Assembly (NCBI GenBank): GCA_025642075.2
Contig: JAODUO010000055.1
Coordinates: 402,501-466,500, forward strand
From: Ridgeia piscesae
Lineage: Eukaryota; Annelida; Polychaeta; Sabellida; Siboglinidae
Length of the DNA stretch: 64,000 nt
Direction: 5' to 3'
Under the pieces are notes generated by a model that had not been told where the DNA came from, searched no databases, and saw nothing but the letters and a program-made list of their open reading frames with translations. Each line of letters opens with the position of its first letter. Within the stretch, counting starts at the first letter, position 1. Position numbers and translations under genes: made by a program. Shown here piece after piece: positions 41,001 to 53,000 of this stretch.

Positions 41001-44000
41001 TCGAGATGTTTGTAGGATCATTGACAATATGCCTGTCACGTGGTGCTTGTAGGATCATTGACAACATGCCTGTCACATGGTGCTTGTAGGATCATTGACA
41101 ACATGCCTGTCACATGGTGTTTGTAGGATCATTTACAATATGCCTGTCACGTGGTGCTTGTAGGATCATTGACAACATGCCTGTCTCATGGTGCTTGTAG
41201 GATCATTGACAACATGCCTGTCACGTGGTGCTTGTAGGATCATTGTCAACATGCCTGTCTCATGGTGCTTGTAGGATCATTGACAACATGCCTGTCACGT
41301 GGTGCTTGTAGGATCATTGACAACATGCCTGTCACCTGGTGCTTCTAGGATCATTGACAACATGCCTGTCTCATGGTGCTTGTAGGATCATTGACAACAT
41401 GCCTGTCACATGGTGCTTGTAGGATCATTGACAACATGCCTGTCTCATGGTGTTTGTAGGATCATTGACAACATGCCTGTCACGTGGTGTTTATAGGATC
41501 ATTGACAACATGCCTGTCTTGTGGTGTTTGTAGGATCATTGACAACATGCCTGTCACGTGGTGCTATTCCGTGCAGGGAGGGAACAATGGCAAGTTCTGC
41601 ACGCCCGGCTTTCCTCTCGGATGCTACGTGACAGAGAAAGGAGTTCGCAAAGATGCTTGTAACATGCGCGTAAGTCCTTTTTAGTCCTTTTGGCCAAAAG
41701 TCCAAAACAGACTTGTGGCATCTCTCTGCATCCAACTCCCAAACACATAGGAAACTTATATTTGATTGGATGTTTCTAAGAGAACGTCCAGGCTGCCCAC
41801 AAAGCTCAATGTTCACATCTGCCTGGTTCTGCCCAGCAGGACTTGTGTATTCTCTTACTTGTGTATTCCTGGACTTATGTATACTACAGCTACTTGTCCC
41901 AGCTGCCTACTGTTGGTGACTCTGTCTCACTTGTGACTGATCTATTGTTAGTAGCTGGCTGATGCTCATGTCAACAACATAATAAATCCATGTTACACTG
42001 TAAAGTTACCAGCAGTTTCCACTTTAAGACTTTCAGTCCAAAGGACTTCAGGGCCTCTTGGTAAATTTTTCTACTTATGTGCTGTGAGATGGAATATGTT
42101 TTTGAATGATCTAAATCTGTGATTTAAAATTAACCATATGGAATAATCCTGTTGCAGCTTGGCTGAAAGTTTTTCTACAGACATTCAGATGGTGTTGGGA
42201 ATGGAATGACCCCGTGTCATGTAATGTTTTGAAGAGGTCAAAGGGCAGGATACCGCATTGTTGAAGCCATTAGACCCGCCGTTTCTATGAGCAGAAATAA
42301 AGTATGGTTGTTAAGGCCAAAGCAGTAAGCAGTGACACTTGTTTTCTACAGGAACACTTCAAACTTCCTGACACCTACTATATCTTCAACCACGTCGACA
42401 TCGTCATCTACTACCACAGTAAGGATCCTAATGCAGAGTGGGGCAAGAACCTACCAGATGGCGCCGCTAGACTCATCTCTGCTAAGCTCACCCCCCGCAG
42501 GTCAGTCAGTTACCAGGGCTCTCACAATTCGTCCATATAAAAGTCATTGATGCAGACCTCATATTGAGTTCTTTTGGCCAAATGTCCAGTGCACTTATGA
42601 CAGCTGTCCAATGCCCTCAGCTGTCTGCCGTTAGCTCCCATATATCAGAAACTCTGGGTTCATGCATGTCCTTGAAAAACCTAGAAAGTCATGGAATTTG
42701 ATAATTTGGATTCCAGGTCTGGAAAGTCATGGAATTGTCCTGAAGATCACTGAGAGTCATGGAAAATGTAACACTGACTGAAAATTTTACTGCATATATT
42801 ACATGACGCAAAAGCAATATAAATCTTGCCAAGACTAACTAACTTGGTGTTGTTGATTTACAGCATAGTGTGATGACTAATTTGTGTTGTTGATTTACAG
42901 CATGGTGTGATGACTAATTTGTGTTGTTGATTTACAGCATGGTGTGATGACAAACTTGTGTTGATATCACAACACGGTATTATGACTAACTGTTCGCATT
43001 AATACACCCTGTTACAAACAGTATCTTATGACTGACTGTTGTTGCAAAATACTAATACATACATCACCATATTATGACTAACTGTTGTTGTTGTTGTTGT
43101 TGATACAGCATCAAGCACACAAAGAAGAACCCGTGCAGTGAACAGAATGAGCCAATGGGGATTCCTGCTGTCTTGAAAACAGACCTCGTCATAAACTACA
43201 CCTACTCTGTGCACTTTGAGGTGAGTACCTAACACATAGGTCTGTTTGTAAACAAACCTTGCAGGCACATGGCTGGTAACAGTCCACTCATTGGCGCACG
43301 TGGAGCAGTGTGCAGTTTCTGGCAATCTAACTATGAACAAATTCGGATGCGATCACTTCCTCTTTAGGAAACAATCCCAATTAATCGGATACTGTTGCGA
43401 TAGTCTCAAGAAACTATTTGCGAAGTATATATTTGACAATGACCATGAGTTGGGAGTGCATTCAAAAGCACCAGATGGAGAAATAGACGCAAAACAACTG
43501 AATTTGGAGCGAGCTCATGTGCGTACACATACGTGAACTTCAAATGCATTTTTTTTCTCCAGTTCGAACATTCGAACCCTGCCATGTTAATTGTTGAATT
43601 ATAATAACTTGGGCTATGAGTAAGTTAGGCCAATGGTTTATGAAAGCTCAATATATTTTTTTTCCAATAGTATGTCGTTTTTGGACTCATCGTTAGGAAT
43701 CATTCCATTATTTATTATATACATATATAAGTAAGTGTTGGACAGACCCTGTCAGAGGTCACGTGACATAGGCAAATACCAATATACTAGATCCATCGTG
43801 TGATTGTTTGATTTTGTGTTAAAAGTAATTTAACTGATGCATATTTTGTACACAGCCAAACGATAAAGTGAAGTGGGCGTCTCGCTGGGACTACATCCTC
43901 GACTCACTCAAACAGACCAACATCCAGTGGTTCAGGTGTGTACTAGACTCACAGACACAACTTAGTTTAGACTGGTTCATTTTAACGGTTTGTTTATCAT

Positions 44001-47000
44001 TGTTGGTGTTGTTTTAGTAGATCATCTGTCAGCGTCAAAGGGAAACCAGATGTGGTTATCTTTGGTTATTGATCTAAGAGTTATGTTCATGGTAACAATT
44101 TGAAACTACAATAATTAACAATGTTGCTCAGGGGGTTTTGGTTGTTGATCTAAGAGTTATGTTCATGGTAACAGTTTGAGACTACATTCAACAATTGCTC
44201 TAGGGGTTTATTCAGAGTGGGACATTATTTCTGAAATCTCACATCTCACATATGATCTCTATATGTTTTGGGTAGCCATGGCTTGACTCATTTGTCTGTG
44301 TCTCGATACATGTATCATCCTGCAACAGTGGCTGTAGTGACTTCACAGTGATAGGGGTTGATAGTGGGCGCCCACTTTGGCTCCAGGTTTTAGGTTCTGC
44401 TACAGAAAAAGCACTTTATGCCAGTACCAAGCTTTGTTTTGGTACAAAAAATTTTGGGAAACGGGTAACTTAACTTGACTAACAAAACAAGACGGTCGTT
44501 GAGCGGAAAGGACACGATATGTTACAGTAACTAATGTGAATATGATTTGACACAATCGGAAGCTAGGGCAACTGTTTAAGTAGGGGTGGTGAAGGTGAAG
44601 GAGAGAAACAAGGTGCTTCAAGTGATGGCAGGTGCAACTGACTGTGTGTGACTGTTGCAGCATCCTCAACTCTCTGGTCATTGTCCTCTTCCTGTCTGGC
44701 ATGGTGGCCATGATCATGTTACGAACACTGCACAAGGACATTGCTCGCTACAACCAGATTGACAATGCCGTAAGTAGTTCTAGTTGTGCCCAGCACTCAG
44801 CAGGATTTATATTAACTGTCAAGTATTACCGTACAAAAAGCATTGCACACAGACTGTAAATAGCCTACATCATGTTTGATTACTAACACAACAACCATCG
44901 TATTCATAAGTAGAAAGAAGATACACATGTTATTACACTGTATAGGGTTCTTAACATTTTTATCATCTTGGACGTGTGAAGAATTTTTCATTTGTGATAT
45001 TTGACGAATGTCTAGACCAGTGGTTACAACATTCCTTTCATAATAATTATGCCTTCATGTGTAATTGCAACATTTATTTATAATGTTAATATAGATAGAA
45101 ACTGATATAGACACAGATTATAAAGATCGGCAGTTTTGCGGTGCACACCTTTGAACTTCGTTACAAGTAAAAAGTATTTCCCCAAAAATTTACTTTGTTA
45201 CTCAAGAAAAGTAAACTTCTCTACTTAAGTAAAGTAACAAAGTAAATGTACTTCATTACATTACGGCTCTGCTTGCAACCTAAGTATGGTAGCTATGTAT
45301 TACATTCTGCCAGGTTATCTATGAAAGTTAGCTGAATCAGAACAGTAATTTACTTTGCTGGTCGCTATTACCCATCCATAAAAACTGCAGACACCCTTAA
45401 GGAGCATACAGTAATTTTGATCGAGCAAAGTGCGCTTCGCAGGGGAATCGGTTAGGGGGTACTGTGTAATCAGTCGTGCCCCCTGCCACTCAATGATGCT
45501 GTTAGTCCTTGCATGCCGGGGGGTCTAGACTCCTTGCTTTCTCTATATTACTCAAACTTGTTCTACATTTTTACATGAAAGAACAACATTCGTGACGGGT
45601 TAAACCAGATGAAAAAGAGCTTTAAAATGTGTCCGGGATATGTGAATTTGTTTCATAAATTACTGTGAGGACGTGTTACACAGAGAGGGGTGTGTGTGTT
45701 CAGGAGGACGCACAGGAGGAGTTTGGTTGGAAGCTGGTCCATGGTGACGTCTTCCGTCCTCCCCGCAAGGGAATGCTTCTTTCTGTCTTCCTCGGCAATG
45801 GGCTGCAAATGTTCTTCATGACCGTCATCACACTTGGTATGTCTAACGTAGCCAGTGTCACTATTGTCATCAGTACTGTCATCACACTCAGTACGTCTAA
45901 TGTCACTACTGTCATCAGTGTCACCGTTATTAGACATGTTACTGACAGCACCCTTGGAATGTCTAGTGTCGTGTCTTCTTAAATGTATTTTTAATAACTT
46001 TGTAAAATGTCTTCAAAAACATACTTTTTATCTTCTGAACTAATGATTGCTTAAAAATATTGTTTGATATTTGTGCAGAGAAGAACAAGTTGAATGCATT
46101 CTTGTATCACTTTCCTCAACGCAGTGTAAACATAATTTTGCATAATAATATCCACTTAAGATGTGTTTATTACTTCACTGGTTGAGACTGGGGACAGGTA
46201 TTTTTTAAATTTTTCTTTAAATTAGAAAATAATATGTTTTGCCATGCCTGGGTTTAAATGCTGGTTTCTGTGAGAGTTTTAAGTGTGAGCTGTGAGGTTT
46301 CAGTGTTTGCCTGCCTGGGTTTAAATGCTGGTTTCTGTGAGAGTTTTAAGTGTGAGCTGTGTGGTTCCAGTGTTTGCCTGCCTGGGTTTAAATGCTGGTT
46401 TCTGTGAGAGTTTTAAGTGTGAGCTGTGTGGTTTCAGTGTTTGCCTGCCTGGGTTTAAATGCTGGTTTCTGTGAGAGTTTTAAGTGTGAGCTGTGTGGTT
46501 CCAGTGTTTGCCTGCCTGGGTTTAAATGCTGGTTTCTGTGAGAGTTTTAAGTGTGAGTCGTGTGGTTTCAGTGTTTGCCTGCCTGGGTTTAAATGCTGGT
46601 TTCTGTGAGAGTTTTAAGTGTGAGTCGTGTGGTTTCAGTGTTTGCCTGCCTGGGTTTAAATGCTGGTTTCTGTGAGAGTTTTAAGTGTGACTTGTGTGGT
46701 TTCAGTGTTTGCCTGCCTGGGTTTAAATGCTGGTTTCTGTGAGAGTTTTAAGTGTGAGTCGTGTGGTTTCAGTGTTTGCCTGCCTGGGTTTAAATGCTGG
46801 TTTCTGTGAGAGTTTTAAGTGTGACTTGTGTGGTTTCAGTGTTTGCCTGCCTGGGTTTAAATGCTGGTTTCTGTGAGAGTTTTAAGTGTGAGCCGTGTGG
46901 TTCCAGTGTTTGCCTGCCTGGGGTTCCTGTCGCCCGCCAACCGCGGCTCTCTCATGACCACCGCACTCATCCTGTACGTGTGTCTGGGCACACCGGCCGG

Positions 47001-50000
47001 CTACGTCTCCGCTCGCATCTACAAGAGTAAGTCGTCACACTGCAACTGCCATATTGTCTTCCATCATGTGTACAAAACTTCAGAACAATACTTATGTACA
47101 TATATTTTTTCATTCATTATGTGTTGTCTAGAACCATCACTGATGATTTCTCTTGGTTGTTACATGTCTTTCTAATGTACTGCCGCAGTTACTGAAGTGT
47201 TGCCAGGGTTGTTGATGTGTTGTTATGGTTACTGATGTGTTGCCATAGTGATTGATGTGTTTCCATGGTTGTTGATGTGTAGTCATGGTTGTTGATGTGT
47301 TGCCATGGTTACAGTGATTGGCGGAGAGAAGTGGAAGACAAACGTCCTGCTGACGGCCTTCCTGTGTCCAGGGTAAGTGTCAGAAGTAGGTTTTGTAAAT
47401 AAGACATCAAATAATTTTGTTAAATTGGTAACCAAGAATAGTACATAAGTGATTAAGAGATTTTATGAACTAGTTATTGTGGCTAGGAGATCTGTGAATT
47501 ATATGACTTAGAAACCTTTGTACTGTACATTGTGAGTAAGGAACTGTAATAGTGTGATTGGACACTTTTTGAACTATATAATGTGATTTAGAACCCTTGT
47601 GAAGTCTGTATTGTGACCTAGACACTTGTGAACTGTTTATAGTTGTGTAGAACCTTTGTACACTCTACTTTGTGACTTTACTGATGTAAGTAGTACATTG
47701 TAGCCTAGAAACTTTGAGAATTGTGTGTGTTGTGACATTAGTACCTTATGAACTGTTTCCTGTAACATCGGAGACCCTGTGAACTATACATAAAGATGTA
47801 GAAACTCTGAGATGGTTGTGACTTAGAAACTCTAAGATGATTGTGACTTAGAAACTCTAAGATGATTGTGACCTAGAAACTCTTAGATGGTTGTGACTTA
47901 GAAACTCTGAGATGATTGTGACTTAGAAACTCTGAGATGATTGTGACTTAGAAACTCTGAGATGGTTGTAACTTAGAAACTATGAGATGATTGTGACTTA
48001 GAAACTCTGAGATGGTTGTAACTTAGAAACTCTGAGATGATTGTGACTTAGAAACTCTGAGATGATTGTGACTTTGTGTGCAGCATCGTCTTTGGCATCT
48101 TCTTCCTGCTCAACCTGGTGCTGTGGGGGTACGGCAGCAGTGGAGCTGTCTCCTTCAGTGCCCTCGTCTCTCTACTTGCCCTGTGGTTCTGTGTGTCTGT
48201 ACCCCTCACCTTCGTGGGTGCCTACTTCGGCTTCAAGAAGCGGGTATGTACCTTGTGTTTTAAGTGTTACATTTCTGTAATTGCAAGTTGTGTTTATTTT
48301 GATGTTCATTTAATTATCTTTAAAATGGCGTAACTGTGTTGCGGATTGGTTGGAGATATGTTGTCATATACAATTGTCACTCATAGAAATGAATATTCTG
48401 ATGCGTTGTAGCGAGACATTGAGTCACATGATGAATACATCAGGTGCTGCATGTAGTTTGGTGTGTGATACATGTGTAAGTGACACGTGTGTTGTGTGAT
48501 ACATGTGTAAGTGACACGTGTGTTGTGTGATACATGTATAAGTGACACGTGTGTTGTGTGATACATGTGTAAGTGACACGTGTGTTGTGTGATACATGTG
48601 TAAGTGACACGTGTGTTGTGTGATACATGTGTAAGTGACACGTGTGTTGTGTGATACATGTGTAAGTGACACGTGTGTTGTGTGATACATGTGTAAGTGA
48701 CATGTGTGTTGTGTGATACATGTGTAAGTGATGCGTGTGTTGTGTGATACATGTGTAAGTGATGCGTGTGTTGTGTGATACAAGTGTAAGTGACACGTGT
48801 GTTGTGTGATACATGTGTAAGTGACATGTGTGTTGTGTGATACATGTGTAAGTGACACGTGTGTTGTGTGATGTTGGCAGCCGATAGAGCATCCAGTGAG
48901 AACCAACCAGATCCCACGCCAGATCCCGGAGCAGACGTTCTACACACGCCCTCTCCCTGGGGTCATCATGGGGGGAGTTCTTCCATTTGGCTGCATCTTC
49001 ATTCAGCTCTTCTTCATCCTCAACAGCATCTGGTGAGTTGTTCACTTTGACCGCTGTTTATTTATGCTCTAGCCAGCTGTAATAAATCTCTCTATATTTA
49101 CTGTGTTTAGTACAGTTATGTCGTGTTGTTCATTCATCATCACATCAAACATTTCACACAGATTTCCTTCAACGTGTTCGTTCATACAGTTATATCAGTG
49201 CTACACATCATTTATCTCCTATATATACGTGTTTTTTGTGGTTCGTTCGTTCGTTCGTTCGTTCGTTCGTTCGTTCGTTCGTTCGTTCGTTGTTCGTTCG
49301 TTCGTTCGTTCGTTCGTTCGTTCGTTCGTTGTTCGTTCGTTGTTCGTTCGTTCGTTCGTTCGTTCGTTCGTTCGTTCGTTCGTTCGTTCGTTCGTTCGTT
49401 CGTTCGTTCGTTCGTTCGTTCGTTCGTTCGTTCGTTCGTTCGTTCGTTCGTTCGTTCGTTCGTTCGTTCGTTCGTTCGTTCGTTCGTTGACTTATTGATA
49501 TTGGGCTGACATTTTGCATATTATCTAACTAGAATGGTTTTCAAAATTTTGCGACCATTAAAGTTATTGGCGCCTAAAAAATTTCATCGCTTAACACGTG
49601 CACCATGATTTTTCCTTTTCAGGTCACACCAGATGTACTACATGTTTGGCTTCCTCTTCCTTGTGTTCATCATCCTTGTCGTCACCTGCTCCGAAGCAAC
49701 CATCTTGCTCTGCTATTTCCATCTATGTGCAGAGGTAAGACCTTGATAACCAAAAAATCTCTCGATAACCCGGTAATCCCACGATAAATAGATAATCCTG
49801 TTGATTCGGATGAGGCTGTTTTTTTAGAACATAAACATTTTATTGCTGTGTTTCCAGTGTTGCTGCACAGTCACACGGTTGGGCTGTATAAATAGTAGCA
49901 CAGTGTAGAAGTAAATGACTGTCTGTGCCACTTATAGTGAGTTACAGCCACCAGGTGTCTTGTTGAATGGTTATTCGTCCAAAGATATACACATAAAATC

Positions 50001-53000
50001 TTGTTCTTATTTCTTGGTATCTCATGACAGCAACTGTATCAATTTTGTAGTGCACGTAGAGGTAGTCTACAAATATAGTAGATTGCAAACCCATGTAAGT
50101 ATAGATGTCCTATTAAATATGTTGCATTATTGTGAGAGTGACAAAAACCACAGCCAGTCTGTATAATTGGTTCACAGTGTGGGTAGTTGACACTGGCTGG
50201 AATGTGATGACATTGGTTCAGAGTGTGGGTAGTTGACACTGACTGGGATGTGATGACATTGGTTCAGAGTGTGGGTAGTTGACACCGACTGGGATGTGAT
50301 GACATTGGTTCAGAGTGTGGGTAGTTGACACTGACTGGGATGTGATGACATAGGTTCAGAATGTGGGTAGTTGACACCGACTGGGATGTGATGACATTGG
50401 TTCAGAGTGTGGGTAGTTGACACATAGGTTCAGAATGTGGGTAGTTGACACCGACTGGGATGTGATGACATAGGTTCAGAATGTGGGTAGTTGACACCGA
50501 CTGGGATGTGATGACATTGGTTCAGAGTGTGGGTAGTTGACACTGACTGGGATGTGATGACATTGGTTCAGAGTGTGGGTAGTTGACACTGACTGGGATG
50601 TGATGACATTGGTTCAGAGTGTGGGTAGTTGACACTGGCTGGGATGTGATGGCATTGGTTCAGAGTGTGGGTAGTTGACACTGACTGGGATGTGATGACA
50701 TTGGTTCAGAGTGTGGGTAGTTGACACTGACTGGGATGTGATGACATTGGTTCAGAGTGTGGGTAGTTGACACTGGCTGGGATGTGATGGCATTGGTTCA
50801 GAGTGTGGGTAGTTGACACTGACTGGGATGTGATGACATTGGTTCAGAGTGTGGGTAGTTGACACTGACTGGGATGTGATGACATTGGTTCAGAGTGTGG
50901 GTAGTTGACACTGACTGGAATGTGATGACATTGGTTCAGAGTGTGGGTAGTTGACACTGACTGGGATGTGATGACATTGGTTCAGAGTGTGGGTAGTTGA
51001 CACCGATTGGTTCAGAGTGTGGGTAGTTGACACTGACTGGGATGTGATGACATTGGTTCAGAGTGTGGGTAGTTGACACTGACTGGGATGTGATGACATT
51101 GGTTCAGAGTGTGGGTGGTTGACACCGACTGGGATGTGATGACATTGGTTCAGAGTGTGGGTGGTTGACACCGACTGGGATGTGATGACATTGGTTCAGA
51201 GTGTGGGTAGTTGACACTGACTGGGATGTGATGACATTGGTTCAGAGTGTGGGTGGTTGACACCGACTGGGATGTGATGACATTGGTTCAGAGTGTGGGT
51301 AGTTGACACTGACTGGGATGTGATGACATTGGTTCAGAGTGTGGGTGGTTGACACCGACTGGGATGTGATGACATTGGTTCAGAGTGTGGGTGGTTGACA
51401 CCGACTGGGATGTGATGACATTGGTTCAGAGTGTGGGTAGTTGACACTGACTGGGATGTGATGACATTGGTTCAGAGTGTGGGTGGTTGACACCGACTGG
51501 GATGTGATGACATTGGTTCAGAGTGTGGGTGGTTGACACCGACTGGGATGTGATGACATTGGTTCAGAGTGTGGGTAGTTGACACCGACTGGGATGTGAT
51601 GACATTGGTTCAGAGTGTGGGTAGTTGACACCGACTGGGATGTGATGACATTGGTTCAGAGTGTGGGTAGTTGACACCGACTGGGATGTGATGACATTGG
51701 TTCAGAGTGTGGGTAGTTGACACCGACTGGGATGTGATGACATTGGTTCAGAGTGTGGGTAGTTGACACCGACTGGGATGTGATGACATTGGTTCAGAGT
51801 GTGGGTGGTTGACACCGACTGGGATGTGATGACATTGGTTCAGAGTGTGGGTAGTTGACACCGACTGGGATGTGATGACATTGGTTCAGAGTGTGGGTAG
51901 TTGACACCGACTGGGATGTGATGACATTGGTTCAGAGTGTGGGTAGTTGACACCGACTGGGATGTGATGACATTGGTTCAGAGTGTGGGTAGTTGACACT
52001 GACTGGGATGTGATGACAGTGACTGAGACAAGTGATGACAGTGACTGAGACAAGTGATGACAGTGACTGAGACAAGTGGTGACAGTGACTGAGACAAGTG
52101 ATGACACTGACTGGGATGTGATGACAGTGACTGAGACAAGTGATGACAGTGACTGAGACAAGTGATGACACTGACTGGGATGTGATGACAGTGACTGAGA
52201 CAAGTGATGACAGTGACTGAGACAAGTGATGACAGTGACTGAGACAAGTGATGACAGTGACTGAGACAAGTGGTGACAGTGACTGAGACAAGTGATGACA
52301 GTGACTGAGACAAGTGGTGACAGTGACTGAGACAAGTGGTGACAGTGACTGAGACAAGTGGTGACAGTGACTGAGACAAGTGATGACAGTGACTGAGACA
52401 AGTGATGACAGTGTCTGAGACAATGTGCAGGTATGAGACAAGTGTGACAGTGACTGAGACAAGTGGTGACAGTGACTGAGACAAGTGATGACAGTGACTG
52501 AGACAAGTGATGACAGTGACTGAGACAAGTGGTGACAGTGACTGAGACGAGTGATGACAGTGACTGAGACGAGTGGTGACAGTGACTGAGACTAGTGGTG
52601 ACAGTGACTGAGACAAGTGATGACAGTGACTGAGACAAGTGATGACAGTGACTGAGACGAGTGATGACAGTGACTGAGACAAGTGGTGACAGTGACTGAG
52701 ACGAGTGATGACAGTGACTGAGACAAGTGGTGACAGTGACTGAGACAAGTGGTGACAGTGACTGAGACAAGTGAGTGTTGTAGGACTACCACTGGTGGTG
52801 GAGGTCGTTCCTGACGTCTGGCTTCACAGCCATCTACTTCTTCCTCTACTGCATCCACTACTACTACACAAAGACTGAGATTGTTGGTTTTGCCAGCACG
52901 TTCCTCTACTTCGGATACACTATCATCATGGTCTTCCTCTTCTTCCTCCTCACAGGTGAGTCATCTACTGCATTCACTGTACTGCATGTATACGTATGTG

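Noticed and set aside
48381..49045. Minus-strand open frames with [11 protein letters not shown] repeats
   Set aside because: Antisense translations of the 31-bp array in TM9SF2 intron 13.
49100..49520. Open frames of Arg/Ser/Phe/Val or Glu/Arg/Thr/Asn
   Set aside because: Translations of the (GTTC)n microsatellite.
51886..52858. Minus-strand open frames with [16 protein letters not shown] repeats
   Set aside because: Antisense translations of the 22-bp array.
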